Of a stretch of 64,000 nucleotides of DNA, positions 48,096 to 63,000 are shown piece by piece (position 1 is the first letter of the stretch; the number at the start of each line of letters is the position of its first letter). The notes below the pieces were generated by a model, which saw only the letters and a program-made list of their open reading frames with translations, was not told the DNA's origin and ran no database searches. A program made the position numbers and the translations under genes. The stretch is taken from the NCBI GenBank assembly GCA_023846275.1, contig JAIUJO010003797.1:1-64000 (forward strand), in the 5' to 3' direction. Source of the stretch: Vanilla planifolia (lineage: Eukaryota > Streptophyta > Magnoliopsida > Asparagales > Orchidaceae).

Positions 48096-51000
48096 ATTCA
48101 TAGGCTAGAGTTGATGCTGAACACAAATTTGTGTGAGGACAATGTTAGTATTCTTTTACATCATTGGTTGAAATGGGACAAATTATGTTAGCCAATTGAG
48201 GAAAATTGGTAAAGTATAAGAAGTCTAAATGAGATTACATAGGATTATGCAATAAAAAGAATTAGAAGTTGATGGCAAAATAAAACTTATAGGTAGATGT
48301 GATGAATGTGGCATTACAACTACTTCGAAAAAATGAAGAGCTAACAGCAAACCTAATATTCTAATCAAAAGTAACTTGTTTCAATTATTGGAAATAATAG
48401 AATTAGCATTTCTTCAGCCCTAAATCTACATGGAAGGAAATTCAGAAGAAAGCACTAACGAATATGTTTTTTAAGATGACATGGGATTGTAAATATCCAA
48501 CTTAGATGTCAATGCTACTTTGCATTTCACTAACAAATTGCTACGTTTCCAAATTAGTTCAAGAAGTTCTACATCTTGATCCGAAATATTCTTTATTATC
48601 TAAAGGAGGATACAGTTCATCTTGTTTTTAGATTTTTTAGACATACATAGGCTTTTAATGGAAAGTCAAATTTGGATTCATTTTTAAAGGAAGGTTTCTT
48701 TCATTACAACATTAAAACAAAGGAAGCAAAACTTTCCTAGGAGATTTGCATTTAAGGAAACAATGTAAGACATACCACTTTTTAGATACTTGAATATTTG
48801 GAAGGTGACAAAAAAGATCTATGAAGAGGTTAATGCAACAACATAACAAATAATTTGCAATAAAAAAAAATTAATGTTGTAAAACATTCATCTTCCATTC
48901 ATTTATTTGTCAAACCTAGAAAAATATTTTAATTTATTAATTTGGATTATATCCATCATTTCAACAAGGGGAGGTTAAATATATTCAAAATACTTTGGAA
49001 CCATCAATAGCCAACCCTTACAAGGAAAATAATCATTGTATTGCTACAAAAAAATAGTGTGCTTGTTGAAACCATAATTATAGATTGTATACATAAACAA
49101 TTTTATGCCTCACTTAGCCAAAATGAAAAAAGTAGTAGATTTGATGTCACATTTCATTTTGTTGAAAAACGCTTATGTTATTGTTTTGAGCAAAAGATTT
49201 GTTTCATAATCTTCGGCATGAATAACAAGGACTCTTATAGAATTAGCATAAGTTATGTTAACATATATTCGAGGCTAATAGAACTTGAACAAATAAGGTA
49301 TCACAATAATTCAATTTTAAATGAAGCTTGTAGGCAATAGAAGCCAACATCGTAGTTCATTCTCCAATGAAAATTGCTACAAATTTCAATAACACAGGTA
49401 ACTGGAGCACCGACAAATTTCCTCAGCACATCAAAGCATTAATTCAATTAGAATGTGTGTGACTCTGCATATTCACAACATGTGAATGATTGAATATCTA
49501 CTTGAACAAGGATTTTGTTGTGACAATGCTCGATTGGATATTTTGGATAATATCAAATTTGAGGTTGGACAATACTTTGGTTCACCTCAAACTAAAATGT
49601 TCTCTAAATTGGTCTTATTTGTCCATCCCATATACAGTATTTAAACATTTATGATTTCATGTGCCACTGATATAGTATGTTCACATGGGGTTCTATGCAC
49701 TCACACCTCCATTTAGACTAATTTGTTCAGATATCAAACAGACCCAAGTCTTGTAGATACTAATCGATTCTACAAATAATCATATATGGCAAATCTATAG
49801 TGATCAACTTCTTAGACTAATTATTTAATTAAACCAGTACAACTCTAAAGCATACAGCTACACTGATAAAAATAATTAAAGAGCCAAACATGAAGTAACT
49901 GCTTGCTATGAAACTTAGGTCGAACTCCATGTGAATCAGATGCCAAACTAATTGACTTTAACAAATAAGTTCCATAGTAATATACACATTAGGTAAGTAT
50001 GTTGACAAATAGTTTTAGTACTTTACCTTTCACATTAGAGAGATATCAGACAAGGACAATCTAGCACACCAATTAAAAAAGGGACCAAATCATTTTTCAC
50101 TAGGGATTGATATCACATTCAAATGGAGAATTATAATAAGAATTTCCAATTGGTATAAAGTAGTTCAATAGTAACCATTTTTTTGTAGAATATTTGTTTT
50201 ATAAGAATCTTGAGAAACATTTGTTTGCCTAGGAATTGAATTTTAAGTGATGTTATATATGAAGTGGAATTGATGTGTTATATAAGTTTGATGTACTTTA
50301 CAAACAAATGCAGCTATCATTGTTGAGTAGTGATAGTTTGAGACCTGGGAAATTGAATGAGCATTTGTATAACAAGAGCATAACTAAACATTTGAATACA
50401 ATATATAATAACATGTAAGAATAAGCATCTTTTAAGAAGCATTATAGTTAGTAATCATTCATCATACAAATTTTCTTAAAAGTTAATAATTTTGGCTTTA
50501 AGAAGATTTTTTATTCATATTTGTAGGATTCTTTTTGATATAAGATGATCTTTTGATAAGTAAGAAATTGTATAAAATCATAGTTTTATGATAGTGGATT
50601 ATAGAAGTATTATTAGTCTAGAAAGTGAATTTGTATACTATTGTATTTGCATTATTTGTGAATTATACAAGTATTGCGAGTTTAGAATCTTTGAACAATT
50701 AGTTTTGACATGTTTGTGCCATAGCCAATAAAAAGAGGCCTTGAGCCTTTTGGAAGCTTGGAAAGGACTATTTAAATGCATCCAAACATAGAGTTAAAAG
50801 TAGATACTTAATTGAAAGAATTATAAGAAGGATGTGAAATGGTGTTCAATATTTCTAATCAAGGACAATCTCATCCTAATACGGATCTATTGTAAAATGA
50901 GCTTAGTTACAAGTTTTTATACCTAATTACTTGAAAAAAATGCAAATCACATTTACATTTTTTTAGTAAAATTATTATGTCCCATTTTTATTTTATAATT

Positions 51001-54000
51001 TTTTTAAGACTTTATATTAAACTTTTAATTTATTTTCTTATCCTATTATTGAGATTTTATTGTTTTTGTAACTTGGTTTTATCAAGCTAGTGCTATGAGA
51101 TTTTATTAGGCCAATATTGTAGGATTTTATTGAGCCAATCATGTCGAATTTTATCAAGACTATGTTGTTGGCCATTCTAAAGGAACTATTATACGATTTT
51201 ATTAAGATGATAATGTAGGGTTTCCTCAGTCCAATGTTTTAGCATTTGTTTCTAGTGTCTTGGCTTAGCATATATGTAGGTCCATGATTAAATTAAACTA
51301 CCTAAACAAGCTTATGTCTTTCCAATAGTTGCTTTACCTCATAATAAGTATTGTAAAGCCTAACAATATTTTCTTGAAATAAGTATCCTAAGAGTAGTTA
51401 GAATTTAAGAATATTACAAATGTTTCTCCAAAAATTGATAAGTAGATTAGAAAGTGATTAAGCAAAATAGAAGATGGTTTGAGGGTAGACTTGAAGCAAC
51501 TTAAGAATCATGTTGTCTCATTACCTTTTCTTTCTCTTTATATTTTCTTCGTACTACCATGTATACATATATTTTTTTATACCTTTGGTTAGCTATTCAG
51601 ACAAATTAGTCTTGAAAATGTTTTATCTATAAAGTCTATCCCCCACTTGAACCCCTTTTTTTGTACCCAATAGTATAAACTAGCATAACAAAGAGATCTC
51701 TTATTGCTCAAATTGGCTTTCAAGTCCTCAAGTTATGATGAACCATAATGGAAAAGGTATAAAATTTTAATTAATTGTCTTGACAAAGGAATGAGCCAAA
51801 CTAACAGGTGCAGGGGCTTATGTTTTATGTATGTAATAACTCTACTCTTACCTACCCAAAATGAACACGTGGAAATTCAAAACAAAAGAAGGAACTGATT
51901 GCCATGGGGATTGATTTTGAAGTAGTTGAATCTTCACATATCTTGCAAACTATGAAGGAAGTGAACCTTTTTTTAAGTTTTACATGACCCAAACATGCCT
52001 CATTGTGAACATAAAGACACAATTTCCAATTTTTTTTATGAATATAATTGTGTTTGCATATATTAGATAGGTGTTTTAACTAAAATAAGTAATATTATTT
52101 TAGAGCTAGGTTGTACATCAATGACACACCTTTTGTAGCATTAGACTATTATGATATATTACCCAATCAATGGTGCAATTCTTGCTTAACAATTGGTTCA
52201 TCTCAATGAATTAGACTAATATGCCACTCCAAAGTCCCAATGATGCTTTGTAACTCTATGGCTTCTAGTAAGACGTACAGTGGATCAATATATTTGCTGC
52301 AATGGAAAATTAGTGAGATTTTCTTAAGTTGCATGTCCACCAATTTATATACATGTAGTTGGTTAAGCAAGGCCATGTGGTTACCATGGAATGCAGTAAT
52401 GAAGCATAATAAGGTTATAACACTTATCTCATTTATTAAAATCTTGGATTCAAAGAAAATAATACATTTAAATTTATGATTTCAAAATACCAAAAATTTG
52501 GTATTAATATATATATATAAATATCATTATCACTTTGTGCACTCACCTAATATAATTAGACAAGAATTTCATTAATAACAAAATTACCAATATTTCTTGA
52601 AATACCGTTGTGAACAAGCCCATTAGATAGCGCTATGATTGTCAATTTTCAATTTGATTAGATATAGAGAGAGAAGTGTAGTACTACTACTAGAGCTGTC
52701 AAGTTTATTGAATTATCTATTAGACAATTAGATTCCATTTTTGATGCCAATCCTTTAACAATTGAATGACCTAAGGCTATTGTCTAATGAACAAAATGTA
52801 GTTCTAACCACAAGGACGCTAATCACAAATCCGAGATGTGTGGTACTGACGCATGGTTGAGATTTGTGCAAATGTAGTTTTAAGTATTTGGTTGTCCTAA
52901 GTTAAATAATGGAGAAAGGCTTCGATGCTTGGAGAAGAAACATTATCGAAAATTTCCCATTTTACAAAGAAAAAACACAATTAGAACATTTAAATCTAAT
53001 GCTCTATTTTATGTGGCAGTTTGCATTACCATTTCATTTCGTGCATCATGTTCTAGAAAAGAAGAAACTTATTTTTTCTTGTCAAAATCATGCACTGATA
53101 ATAAAAATTGAGGTCGTCAAAATGTTGAGTCAGGACATGTTATTCATTTATTATTAATGGAAAAGTGCGACTTTCATTATCATAATTAGATGATATTTTT
53201 TTTGTATTAAAAGTGTTGTGGAAAAGTTAGCCTCTATGTGTCTTATAACTAAGACATATTCATTTTACAAGTGCAATTGTTCCCTAAATTTTTGTTAACT
53301 GCAAAGGCATTAGTCATGCAAGGCAAGCTATGAGCCTTTTATGTTCACTTAAAGATGATTTCCAGCATTTTATGTATAGGAAGCTTATGTCATACAAATA
53401 CACATCTTATTCTCTCTCAGGATACATACTTAATATTACATAAAACTTTGATTGTTTTGGTTTTGTATTAATATAGTCTTATGTTAGCTTTAAAGAAATA
53501 CATATTATAACATATGTAGACATTTTAGTTAGCTTTTATATGAGTATCATAACATATTAATATCTCGTTCCACAACTAGGTTACATACTATAGAAGTACA
53601 AAATATATGAGTAGTAATTTAATGAGCTTGAATAAAAGTGTTTCATTATTATATATGCATGATATATTTATCATATGAATATTTCTAGTTATTGTTACAA
53701 CCTTAAAGTTTGCTAGCCAAATTGTGTGCCTGATTAAATCAACCATTTAAATGCATCTAAAATTAATGTGATAAGGTTATGTTTCCTCTAAACATTTTTG
53801 GTGTACACTGCTCAATACGATGGCAAAAGACCATATTGTGCAATGAGAATTAATAACCTATGTTAAGTCTTGGTCAAGAATATTTTATCATGTAATATTA
53901 AGGTAACCTAAAACTTGATCTAGCAACAAAAATAATAAAATGTAAATGTGAATATTTGCAAGAATTTTTAGTAGACGTATTATGTTGATCACAAAATGAT

Positions 54001-54074
54001 TGTTTCTTGACAATTTAAAAAATTTGTGCAAATTTAAGTTACACTTGTAGCATATTGCTTTTGTCCACAAGAGA
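48096..54074. other. non-coding DNA
   Basis: Intermediate composition. The 99-codon plus frame at 49041-49340 is the longest, but its peptide has no motif I know and its codons are those of A+T-rich DNA. Frames at 52240-52479, 52909-53157 and 53888-54070 are likewise unsupported. The 24-bp minisatellite at 51073-51264 is the only structured element found. Confidence 0.5.
51073..51264. repeat. 24-bp minisatellite, eight units
   Basis: Eight consecutive 24-bp units keep exact phase (starts at 51073, 51097, 51121, 51145, 51169, 51193, 51217 and 51241). The most conserved core is 'gattttattaagccaat'. The fifth unit is the most degenerate. Because 24 is divisible by three, one frame repeats an eight-residue pattern close to GFYQANAM, but stops occur in it. 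It may lie within an old LTR or be an independent array. Confidence 0.75.
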
Positions 54075-57000
54075 TCAATGACATTGGTTACATCTCCATC
54101 AAACCTCTTTTGGAATTTCTATAAACCCCAAAAATAAATAAGTATAAAGAAAAAAATATTTATTTTGTCTTCAGTTATTATATTTTAAGCTTAAATGAAA
54201 TGGATTGATGTTTTGTAATACAACCAAATCATAGTAATGTGAATCTCACATAAGAATGGATTTAAAGATTCATTGTAATATTGACTAAATGAAAAAAAGT
54301 TAAAAAGAAATGACATACATTGTACGAAAAGACTGGAGTGCAACTTGTTAAAAAATTGAGTGTAACATTCTCAATAAAAAATCAGATATGAATAGTGATG
54401 TCTTTGTAAGATGAGCAATAAAAGTGGAAAAGTAGAACTTCAAAAATATAAAAATATATTTATTTAAATAGAGCTCATTGAGATGAGTCCAATGACATTT
54501 TTGACTGTTAACTATAGCTTGAATAAAAATTTCTCTTAAAGCATGCCAAAGTTTTTGAAACTAAAATATTTCAAAATAAAAAAACAAATATTTAATTCAA
54601 TAAAACTTATCAAGACGAACCCAATGGTTCTCATTTTATCTCGATTAGTCTTTCTTTGTTGTTATTATTAATTACAAATGTAAATAAGAATAAACATAAC
54701 TAAATTACTATCTTAGTATTAACTAAACATATATTAAAATAGAAATGAGATGAGTCGATGTAATGTACTATAAGCAAATTAAAACGATATAAAAACCGCA
54801 TGTAGATTAAGAGTCGAATAGTAACATAACCTAACGAAACCAAACAATTTTAAGAAATGGAATAAATTATACATAAATCTCAATTTCCAAGACATTAAAG
54901 AGATTGAGTATATGATTCTCTTCTATCAAATTAGAACATAATAGAAATGTCTACTAAAGCCAAAAAAACCTTGGAAATTAAAGTATCAAAAAAATATATC
55001 ATGGAATATTTATCTCATTATATATTGCTATAATTTGTTATGGTAAACAAGAATAAGTAATAATTGATTTTTTTACATTAAGTAAATATAACTTAAAGCT
55101 AAAATAACATAAGTTTAAATAAAGTAATATAACATAATAAATGCATTGTAATGGTCAAGTGAGAAGAGTACAAGAGCTACTTGGAAATTTTACCCAATTA
55201 AAATAAACATTTGAAAAAATCAGATAAAATAAACGTGAAAGTTAGATTCTTTGATACAAAGGAGGTGGACTTTGACCTTGTCAATTGCTAAATAATATAT
55301 TTATTAGAATTTCTTGTAAAATAAAGTCAAAGAATCGAAAAATAAAATAACTAAAAATACAAAAAGAGTTCGACAATGTTTGATTAATATTGAATGTGCC
55401 CTATTTAGGACTACAGTGAGTTATCAAATTGTATAAGCATTAATAAATATAAATTATTATTTTAATATTATGTAAATACATAATAAAACAAAATGTGATA
55501 AATTAAAGAAACATAATGTAACCAAGTCAAAGTGATTTATTGTTTAATTTAGATGAAAATTAGACTTTCATTATAATATAACTATGTTAAGGAAAAATAT
55601 TTTAAAAATTGAGATAAATTCTACTAAAAACATGTTTTTTAAGTTACTAAGTAGATTGAGTTCATGACCCTCATTATAGAATAAGGTGCCAATTTAAATT
55701 TTTCATGAAGGATGAAAAAAATATACTAAAATAAAATATTCTAAAAATATAAAAATGACTTGTTCATTGGTTACAACATAGTGAAAAATAGCCTAATGAT
55801 ATTTGCTCGTCCCAATAAGTTGCCATTTTAAATTTCAACGAATTACAAACACAAAGAGAAAAATAAAAAAATTAAAACTTTAATACTAAATAAATATATA
55901 TTAAAACTAAAATAAGGGAAATTAAAGCATTTTAGTACAACAAAATGAACGAAATTTAAAGATTATATGAGAGGAGGTTTACTGTTAGATAGTAATATAT
56001 CTAAACAAAAATAAAACCTTTCAAGAAATAAAAAAAAAATTATTCAAAAGTTGCACTCCTATATATTAAAAAGATTTAATGCAGGTTTGTGTAATCATCA
56101 AATTAATAGGAATTAAACATTGTCATAAAAATTCCAATAGCATAAAAAATTAAATAATTCAAAATATTAGTAATAATATTTAATTCAATAGAGCATATCG
56201 ACACTAATGCAATGTTTAATTTTGTTAGGATCAGATATTGTTTATAATTACTATTATTTATGCAAATAAATTTGAGAAAAAACAATAATAAATTATTTTT
56301 CTATTTTTTAAAATATATATAACAAAACTGAAGTGAAATAGAATGAAGAAATATATGACAGCTAATCAAAGGGGACTTAAAAGTCACAAGAAATGAGATT
56401 TAGTGTTACATAAAAATATAACAATATTAAAGAGCAAAACTTTTGATGAAATAAGGTAATTATATAACAAAGTTACTTTCTAAAATATTGTGAGATCAAG
56501 GTAACAAAACTAATAAATAAGAGACTCTAATGAAAGAAAATTTAGTGATAAGAAAAAATGAATTGAATTATATAGGAAAAATATATTCATGGATACTAAG
56601 AAGATCGAGTATACGATCATCAATCATCAAATGACAATCAACATTCAACTTAAAATGTGGATCATAATAAGAAAGCATATTATTTTGAAATATTGAGATG
56701 ATTATTCAAATGGATAAAATCTTTTTAGATGGGCATGATAATGTTTGTTTATCTTGATTGAACCACATTTGTAGTTATAGAAATTTTTCAATGTAAATAA
56801 GCCAAAGTAAAGTTAATTGTTATCTCAAAATGAAGAAATTATAAATTAAAAATGAATAAAGAAAAACTAAATAAATGGATTGTTAAAAATTAAATAAAAA
56901 TCAAAAAATATATTTTTCACACGATAGAAGAAATAGAGTCTCAAACCAATGTAGCCAAGTTGCATTGTATGGTACTAAATAGATTAAGTTCACATTAGTT

Positions 57001-60000
57001 AATTGTAAAATTTTATATTATTGAAAATATCTCAAAAAATGTGCTAAAATAAAAAAAAATTTAAAGTCTAAAAATAAATATCTAAATAGACAAAGCTTAT
57101 CTAGGCAAGTCTAACAACATTTGATTTCTTTTCAGTGCAACATTCTTGATCATTAAATTTTGTATGAATGAAAATATTTTATATAGCATGATCAAGACAT
57201 AAAAATGAAATTTTAAAATATACAATAAATATTGAATTCGATAGAGCTCATTAAGCAATGTTTGACAATGTTTGTTTAATCTTGTTCACCACACCTTTAA
57301 AGTTATTGTGAAGTAGCAATGCAAGTTTGCATTGATTAAAACTAACTATTATGCTCATTTTAAGTAAATATATATTAAAACTGAATAGGGGAAAATTGAA
57401 GTAATGTAAAATAACAAAATTAAAATGATGTAATTGATACATGATAAGAGAATTAGCATTACATTGTAATATCAAAAATTCAAAGTGAAATATTTTCAAG
57501 AATGAGATAAGTTGCATAGGTACAATTTTGACATTTAAATATTGTTAAGGATTACATCATGCGATGAAAAAAATTATGGATCAAAATGCCTCATAAAGCT
57601 TAACAAAACTCAAGGAAATAGAATATTAAATAATATCTAAATATGTATTTAATTGGGTAAATCACACAAAAATTTATCAAGAACATTTGTTACAACTCAA
57701 TCAAACCTCATTTAGACTAATTATGAATTATTAAAATAACTAAGCATAAATAATAATATTTTATTGCTTGAATAATAAGTAAATATATAATAAATGTAAA
57801 ATGAGATAGCTTGAAGCAATATAACATTACTAAATAAAAATGATGCAATCATCAACTGAGAGAACATTTAGTTTTGATAATAGTATAGCAAAATTAATGT
57901 GAAATATATTAAGGAGACTAATTTACCAGAATGACACTTTCCAAGACACTTAGGAATTCCAATATAACATTATCGTTCATCACATATTGTACGAATAAAA
58001 AAAACTCATAGAACATGCCAAAATATGAAAAAATAAAATGCTTAAAACGTAGGCAAGAATGCTTAATTAATAGAGATCATCTAGGTGACTGAAAAAAAAG
58101 TTAGTTTCATTTTAAACAAATCTCATTTGAAATTTTTGTTAATTACCATATTAAATAACCATAAATAAGAAAATTTGTATACTTTGGTATTGAAAAATAT
58201 ATATTAATGCATAAATGAGAAAAAATAAAGTAATATATATAGAGAAGTTAAAGTGAGTTATAAATCATGTTAGATTAAATTTAGAGTTACATAGTAACAA
58301 AAAAAATAAAAATTAATAATTTACAAGAATGAAATAAATTACATAAGAAACTTGCATTCCTAGATAAAAAAAAGAGATATTGTGTAACTTGCTCAATATC
58401 CAAACATGATATAAATCGATAGGTCTTGTAAAGCATAATAAAATCACTAAAAATAAATTACCTAAATAAAACAAAACAAGATATTGAATTAGATATAGTA
58501 TACTGGGATGGATCTAATTACTTTTGCTTCAACATGATCATACCTCATTCGAAATTACTACGAATTTCTATTGTAAAAATGGAATAGAAAAGTAATAAAT
58601 TATTATTTTAACATCAAGTAACTAATATTAAAAATTAAATTAGTTAAATTGAAGCAATGTCGCTACTTATACAAAAATGATGTCGAGGTCACATAATTGA
58701 AGATTTAGAATTACATAGTAATGTAACAAAATCAATAGAAATCTTTTGAAGAAATGATAGGAATTATATGAGATTTTGCATTTTACGATACTAAGGAAGA
58801 TGAGTGTAACATTCACAATTATCAAATTAGGTATGAATAAAAATATCTCATAAAACATAACTTTGAATTATTATAAATTATTAAAATAAACAAGCCCAAA
58901 TAATAAAAAAAATTAATTTAATTTTAAAAAATTATTGTTTTGTTGCTTGAGAGAGAAAAATTTTAATAATGTAATATATCAGAATAAAGGTATTATGAAG
59001 TTCACAGTAGAGGATGTACTTGTAATATGACAAATTAAAATGACAATACTTGAAGAAACGAAACAAATTATGCAGAGATTTTATATTACATGACACAAAT
59101 TGATAGGGTATAACATACCCACCAATCAACTAAGATGCCAATAAAAAATTATCAGGTAGTTTGTCAAAACCCTGAGAAAGAATTTATTAAAAAATATAAA
59201 AATTAATTTTTAATTAATCAGATATCGTGAAGATGAATCAAAAAACGTTTGTTACGTCTCCATCAAACCTCATTAAAAATTACATAAAGTATTATCTTAA
59301 ACTTTTTTAAAGATATATTAAGGTGGAAATAAGATTAATTAAACTAATCTAACATAACAAAATTAAAGCAATGCAATTGTCATAAGAAAACAAAATTGGT
59401 GTTACATGCCAGATCACTAAGTTAAAGAAATATTTGAATAAATCAAGCAAAATATACATGAATGTTTTATTTCAAGTTACTATGGAGATTAGGTCTGACA
59501 TCATCTATAATCCAATAAGCAGCAAACAGTAAAGTCTCATTAAAAAAATTAAAACTTTATTAAAATATTTAAATTAGACATTGTTGAATTACTGTGAATT
59601 AATAAAAAAATAAATATAAAGAATATTGAATTATTATTTTAATATTAACTGAATATAAATTAAAGTTGAAATTATTAAAATTCAAGAAATCTAGTGAAAT
59701 AAAATCAAAGTGATGTTCCGTCGCACAAAGGAAGATTTCAAGTCACTTAGTGATGCAAGCAAATAAAAGTGAAAATTTTGACAATTGTAATATCTTGGGA
59801 AGCAAGCACAAAAAAATGGGATACATTTTACTAGATTATTACATTATGAAATATCAAAGAACATAGAGAAACTACCAAATAAAGTTGATTTTATATTCAT
59901 TAGGCTTGTTTCTGAACTTCTACAAAGTAATAATGTAATGAAATATAAATAAAAATAGAGTATTATTTTAATTTTTATTAAATTTATATTTAAGCTAAAA

Positions 60001-63000
60001 TTTGATAAATTAAAGTGATGTATATAACAAAGTCGAAGTGATTTAAAGGTCACTTAAGAAGAAAATTAGAGTTTCAAACTAAAACATCCAAATAAAAGAA
60101 ATCAATTTAAGAAAATAAGATAAATTGATCAAGGTAGTTGAATTATAAGATACTAAGCAAATTATGTGTGACAACCTAGAACGTCAAATTAGCTATGAAT
60201 CAAATTAATTTCTAAAGCTTCCCAAAGTGTTACAAAAAAAATATTTAAGAAAACAAAAGAAAATATTTCAACCAGTTTAGCTAATTAGGAAAATGATGTA
60301 AAGGTCAAACGAGAAATGAGTTTGAGTTATGTGGTGACATAAGACAATGAAAAAAAAAAACATTTGAAGAAATGTGGTAAATCGTTTAAGAAAGCTCGAG
60401 TTTAACATCCTATTCATTAAAATAGGTATGAATAAAAATATTTTGTAAAGCATATGAAAAACGCTGAAAATAAAATATCAAATAGCAATAAAAAAATTTA
60501 ATTAGATATGGCTCGTCAATACAAGTCTAATGACATTTGTTTTTTTCAATCAAACTTTTTTTAAAATAACTATGAATGAAAAATGTAAATATTAAAAAAT
60601 ATTTATAAATTATTGTTTTAATATTTACTAAATATATAGAAAAGCTATATTGAAATAGATTGAAGCTAAGTAATTTAATTAAATAAGAGCAATATAAAGG
60701 ATCCATGACAAAAGATTTATGGTTATAAAGCAATATAACTGAATTAATGAAAAAATTTGACGAAATGAGACTAGTTATATAAGAAAGTTATATTCTTGTA
60801 TACTAAAAATTATTGAGTGTAACCTGCTTGTTTAACAATATTGGTTTAAATAAGTAGTAATGTAATATTTGCTAAAATTTTTGAAATTAAAATATTTAAA
60901 AAACATGAAACAAATCTTATTTCAATATGGCTCATCAAAACATTTCCAATAGTTTTTCCTTCTACTTAATAATTTAATTTTTTAATATTTAGTTAAAAAG
61001 TTATAAATCTAAACTCTATAAATTGAATAAATATAATAAAATAAAAGAAAAGTGATGTACAGGGCATTTGAGAGGAAAATTAGAGTTTCACACTAATATA
61101 ACAAATTCAAAGATAAATAATTATTGAAAATTATAAGTTTTGTGGGAAACTTTCATTATATGACACTAGGAGATTGAATGTAACAACCTCGAATTCCGAA
61201 TATTGTTTGATTGAAAATATCTCATAAATGAGTTAAATATAGAAAAAAGAAATTTTTAGATATACCAAAATAAATATTAAATTGGAGAAAGGTCATCGTG
61301 ATGAGTCCAATAGCATTTGCTCCATCTAAATAAGTCATTAATTTAAATAACTTTGAATTATCAAATTAATTGCATATTAATAATAAAAAACTATTATTTT
61401 ATTATTAAGTAAATATATAATAAAGGTGAAATGTGACAAAGAGAAGCATCAAATTTTTATATAAGTAAATATGTAATTGTGCGGAGCTTGTTAACATGAG
61501 TCCAACATCATTTTTTGCTCTTGACTGCTCCTTCTTTGAAGTTTCTTCGAATTTTAGATGTAAATTAGAATAAATAATAATGATTTAACATTTTATTTTT
61601 AGGTTATACATATATAAATTTTTTATGAAATAAATATAAAAATAAAATTTAACCAAATAAAATAAATTTAAGGCTTACATAAGAGAGGATTTAATGTTAC
61701 ACAGCAATATAACAAAATAAAATAATGAATTTTAAAAAATAAATAAATTGCATGAGAATGCTGCAATCCATGATTTTAAGAAGATTGAGTGCGACATACT
61801 CGATCATTAATTTAGAAGCAAATTCAAAAACTTTGCAAAGCCTAACAAATGAATAGAAAAACTTATAAATAAAAAGAGAATATCTAATTAGATATAGCTT
61901 ATATAGGAAATTCCAAGAACTTTTGTTTCATTACCATTGTAGATCATTTTGAACTACTATGAGTGACAATGCAAATAATGTTTAAAGAAAAAAATTTAAG
62001 TTCTACTATTTCGTAAATAAATATTAAAGCTCAAATGAGATAAATTGAAATCATATAATATATCAAAATCAATGAAATGTAATGGTTATATGAGAGTATA
62101 ATTAATGTTTCATGGAAATACAAGCCAATAGAACCTAAAGATTTGATGAAATAAGATAAATGGCATTAAAAAGTTGCATTCTTCATTGCTAAGCAAATTT
62201 TGTAAAACATTCTCGATAGTCAAAATAAATATGAGCTACCATGTCTCATATGCATGAAAAGAATGTATATATATTTAAATTATTATTGCATTAGGTGGAG
62301 GTAGTTATGTTGCAACCAATGACACTTTTTTCGTCTTGATTGGGCCTTGTTTCTAATTTTGACAAATTATAAGAAAATAAGAATAAATAAAAATAAATTT
62401 TTATTTAAATATTAAAAAACAATTTAATGAACCTTATATGATACACATTGTAGTAAAATAATATAACCATACAAAAAATGATATAAATGTCACACATGAC
62501 AAGTTTAAGAGTTTTATAGTATATAACGACAAAAAAAATTGACAAAATCAGATAAATTATTCTAGAAATTTGCATTCAATGTTAATGAAAAAAATTAAGT
62601 GTAAGGTTCTCAATCATCTAATTAGGGATAAAATAAAATAATTTATAAAATGCAACAAATCCTAAAAAAATAAAATATTTTTAAAAAAGAAGTATGAAGA
62701 TTAAATTATATCAGAGAAAAATCAGAGTTCCATAGTTATATAACCAAATCAATGAAAAACATTTTGATAAATTATATTAAAAAGCGACAATCAAAAATAC
62801 TAAAAAAAATAAGAGTAACATCCTCTATCTTGAATTCATGTATGAATCAAAATGTCTCATTAAATATTCAGGAATATAAAAATATAAAATTTTTAAGGAC
62901 ATAAAAAATAAATATTTAATGAGTTTGAGTTCCTCGAGTCTAGACCAACATGGTTTCTTTTATCTTAATTAGATCACATTTGGAGTTATACATAATTATT

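Noticed and set aside
49041..49340. 99-codon plus-strand frame as a small gene
   Set aside because: No motif, no promoter or neighbour support, and codon content typical of chance frames in A+T-rich DNA.
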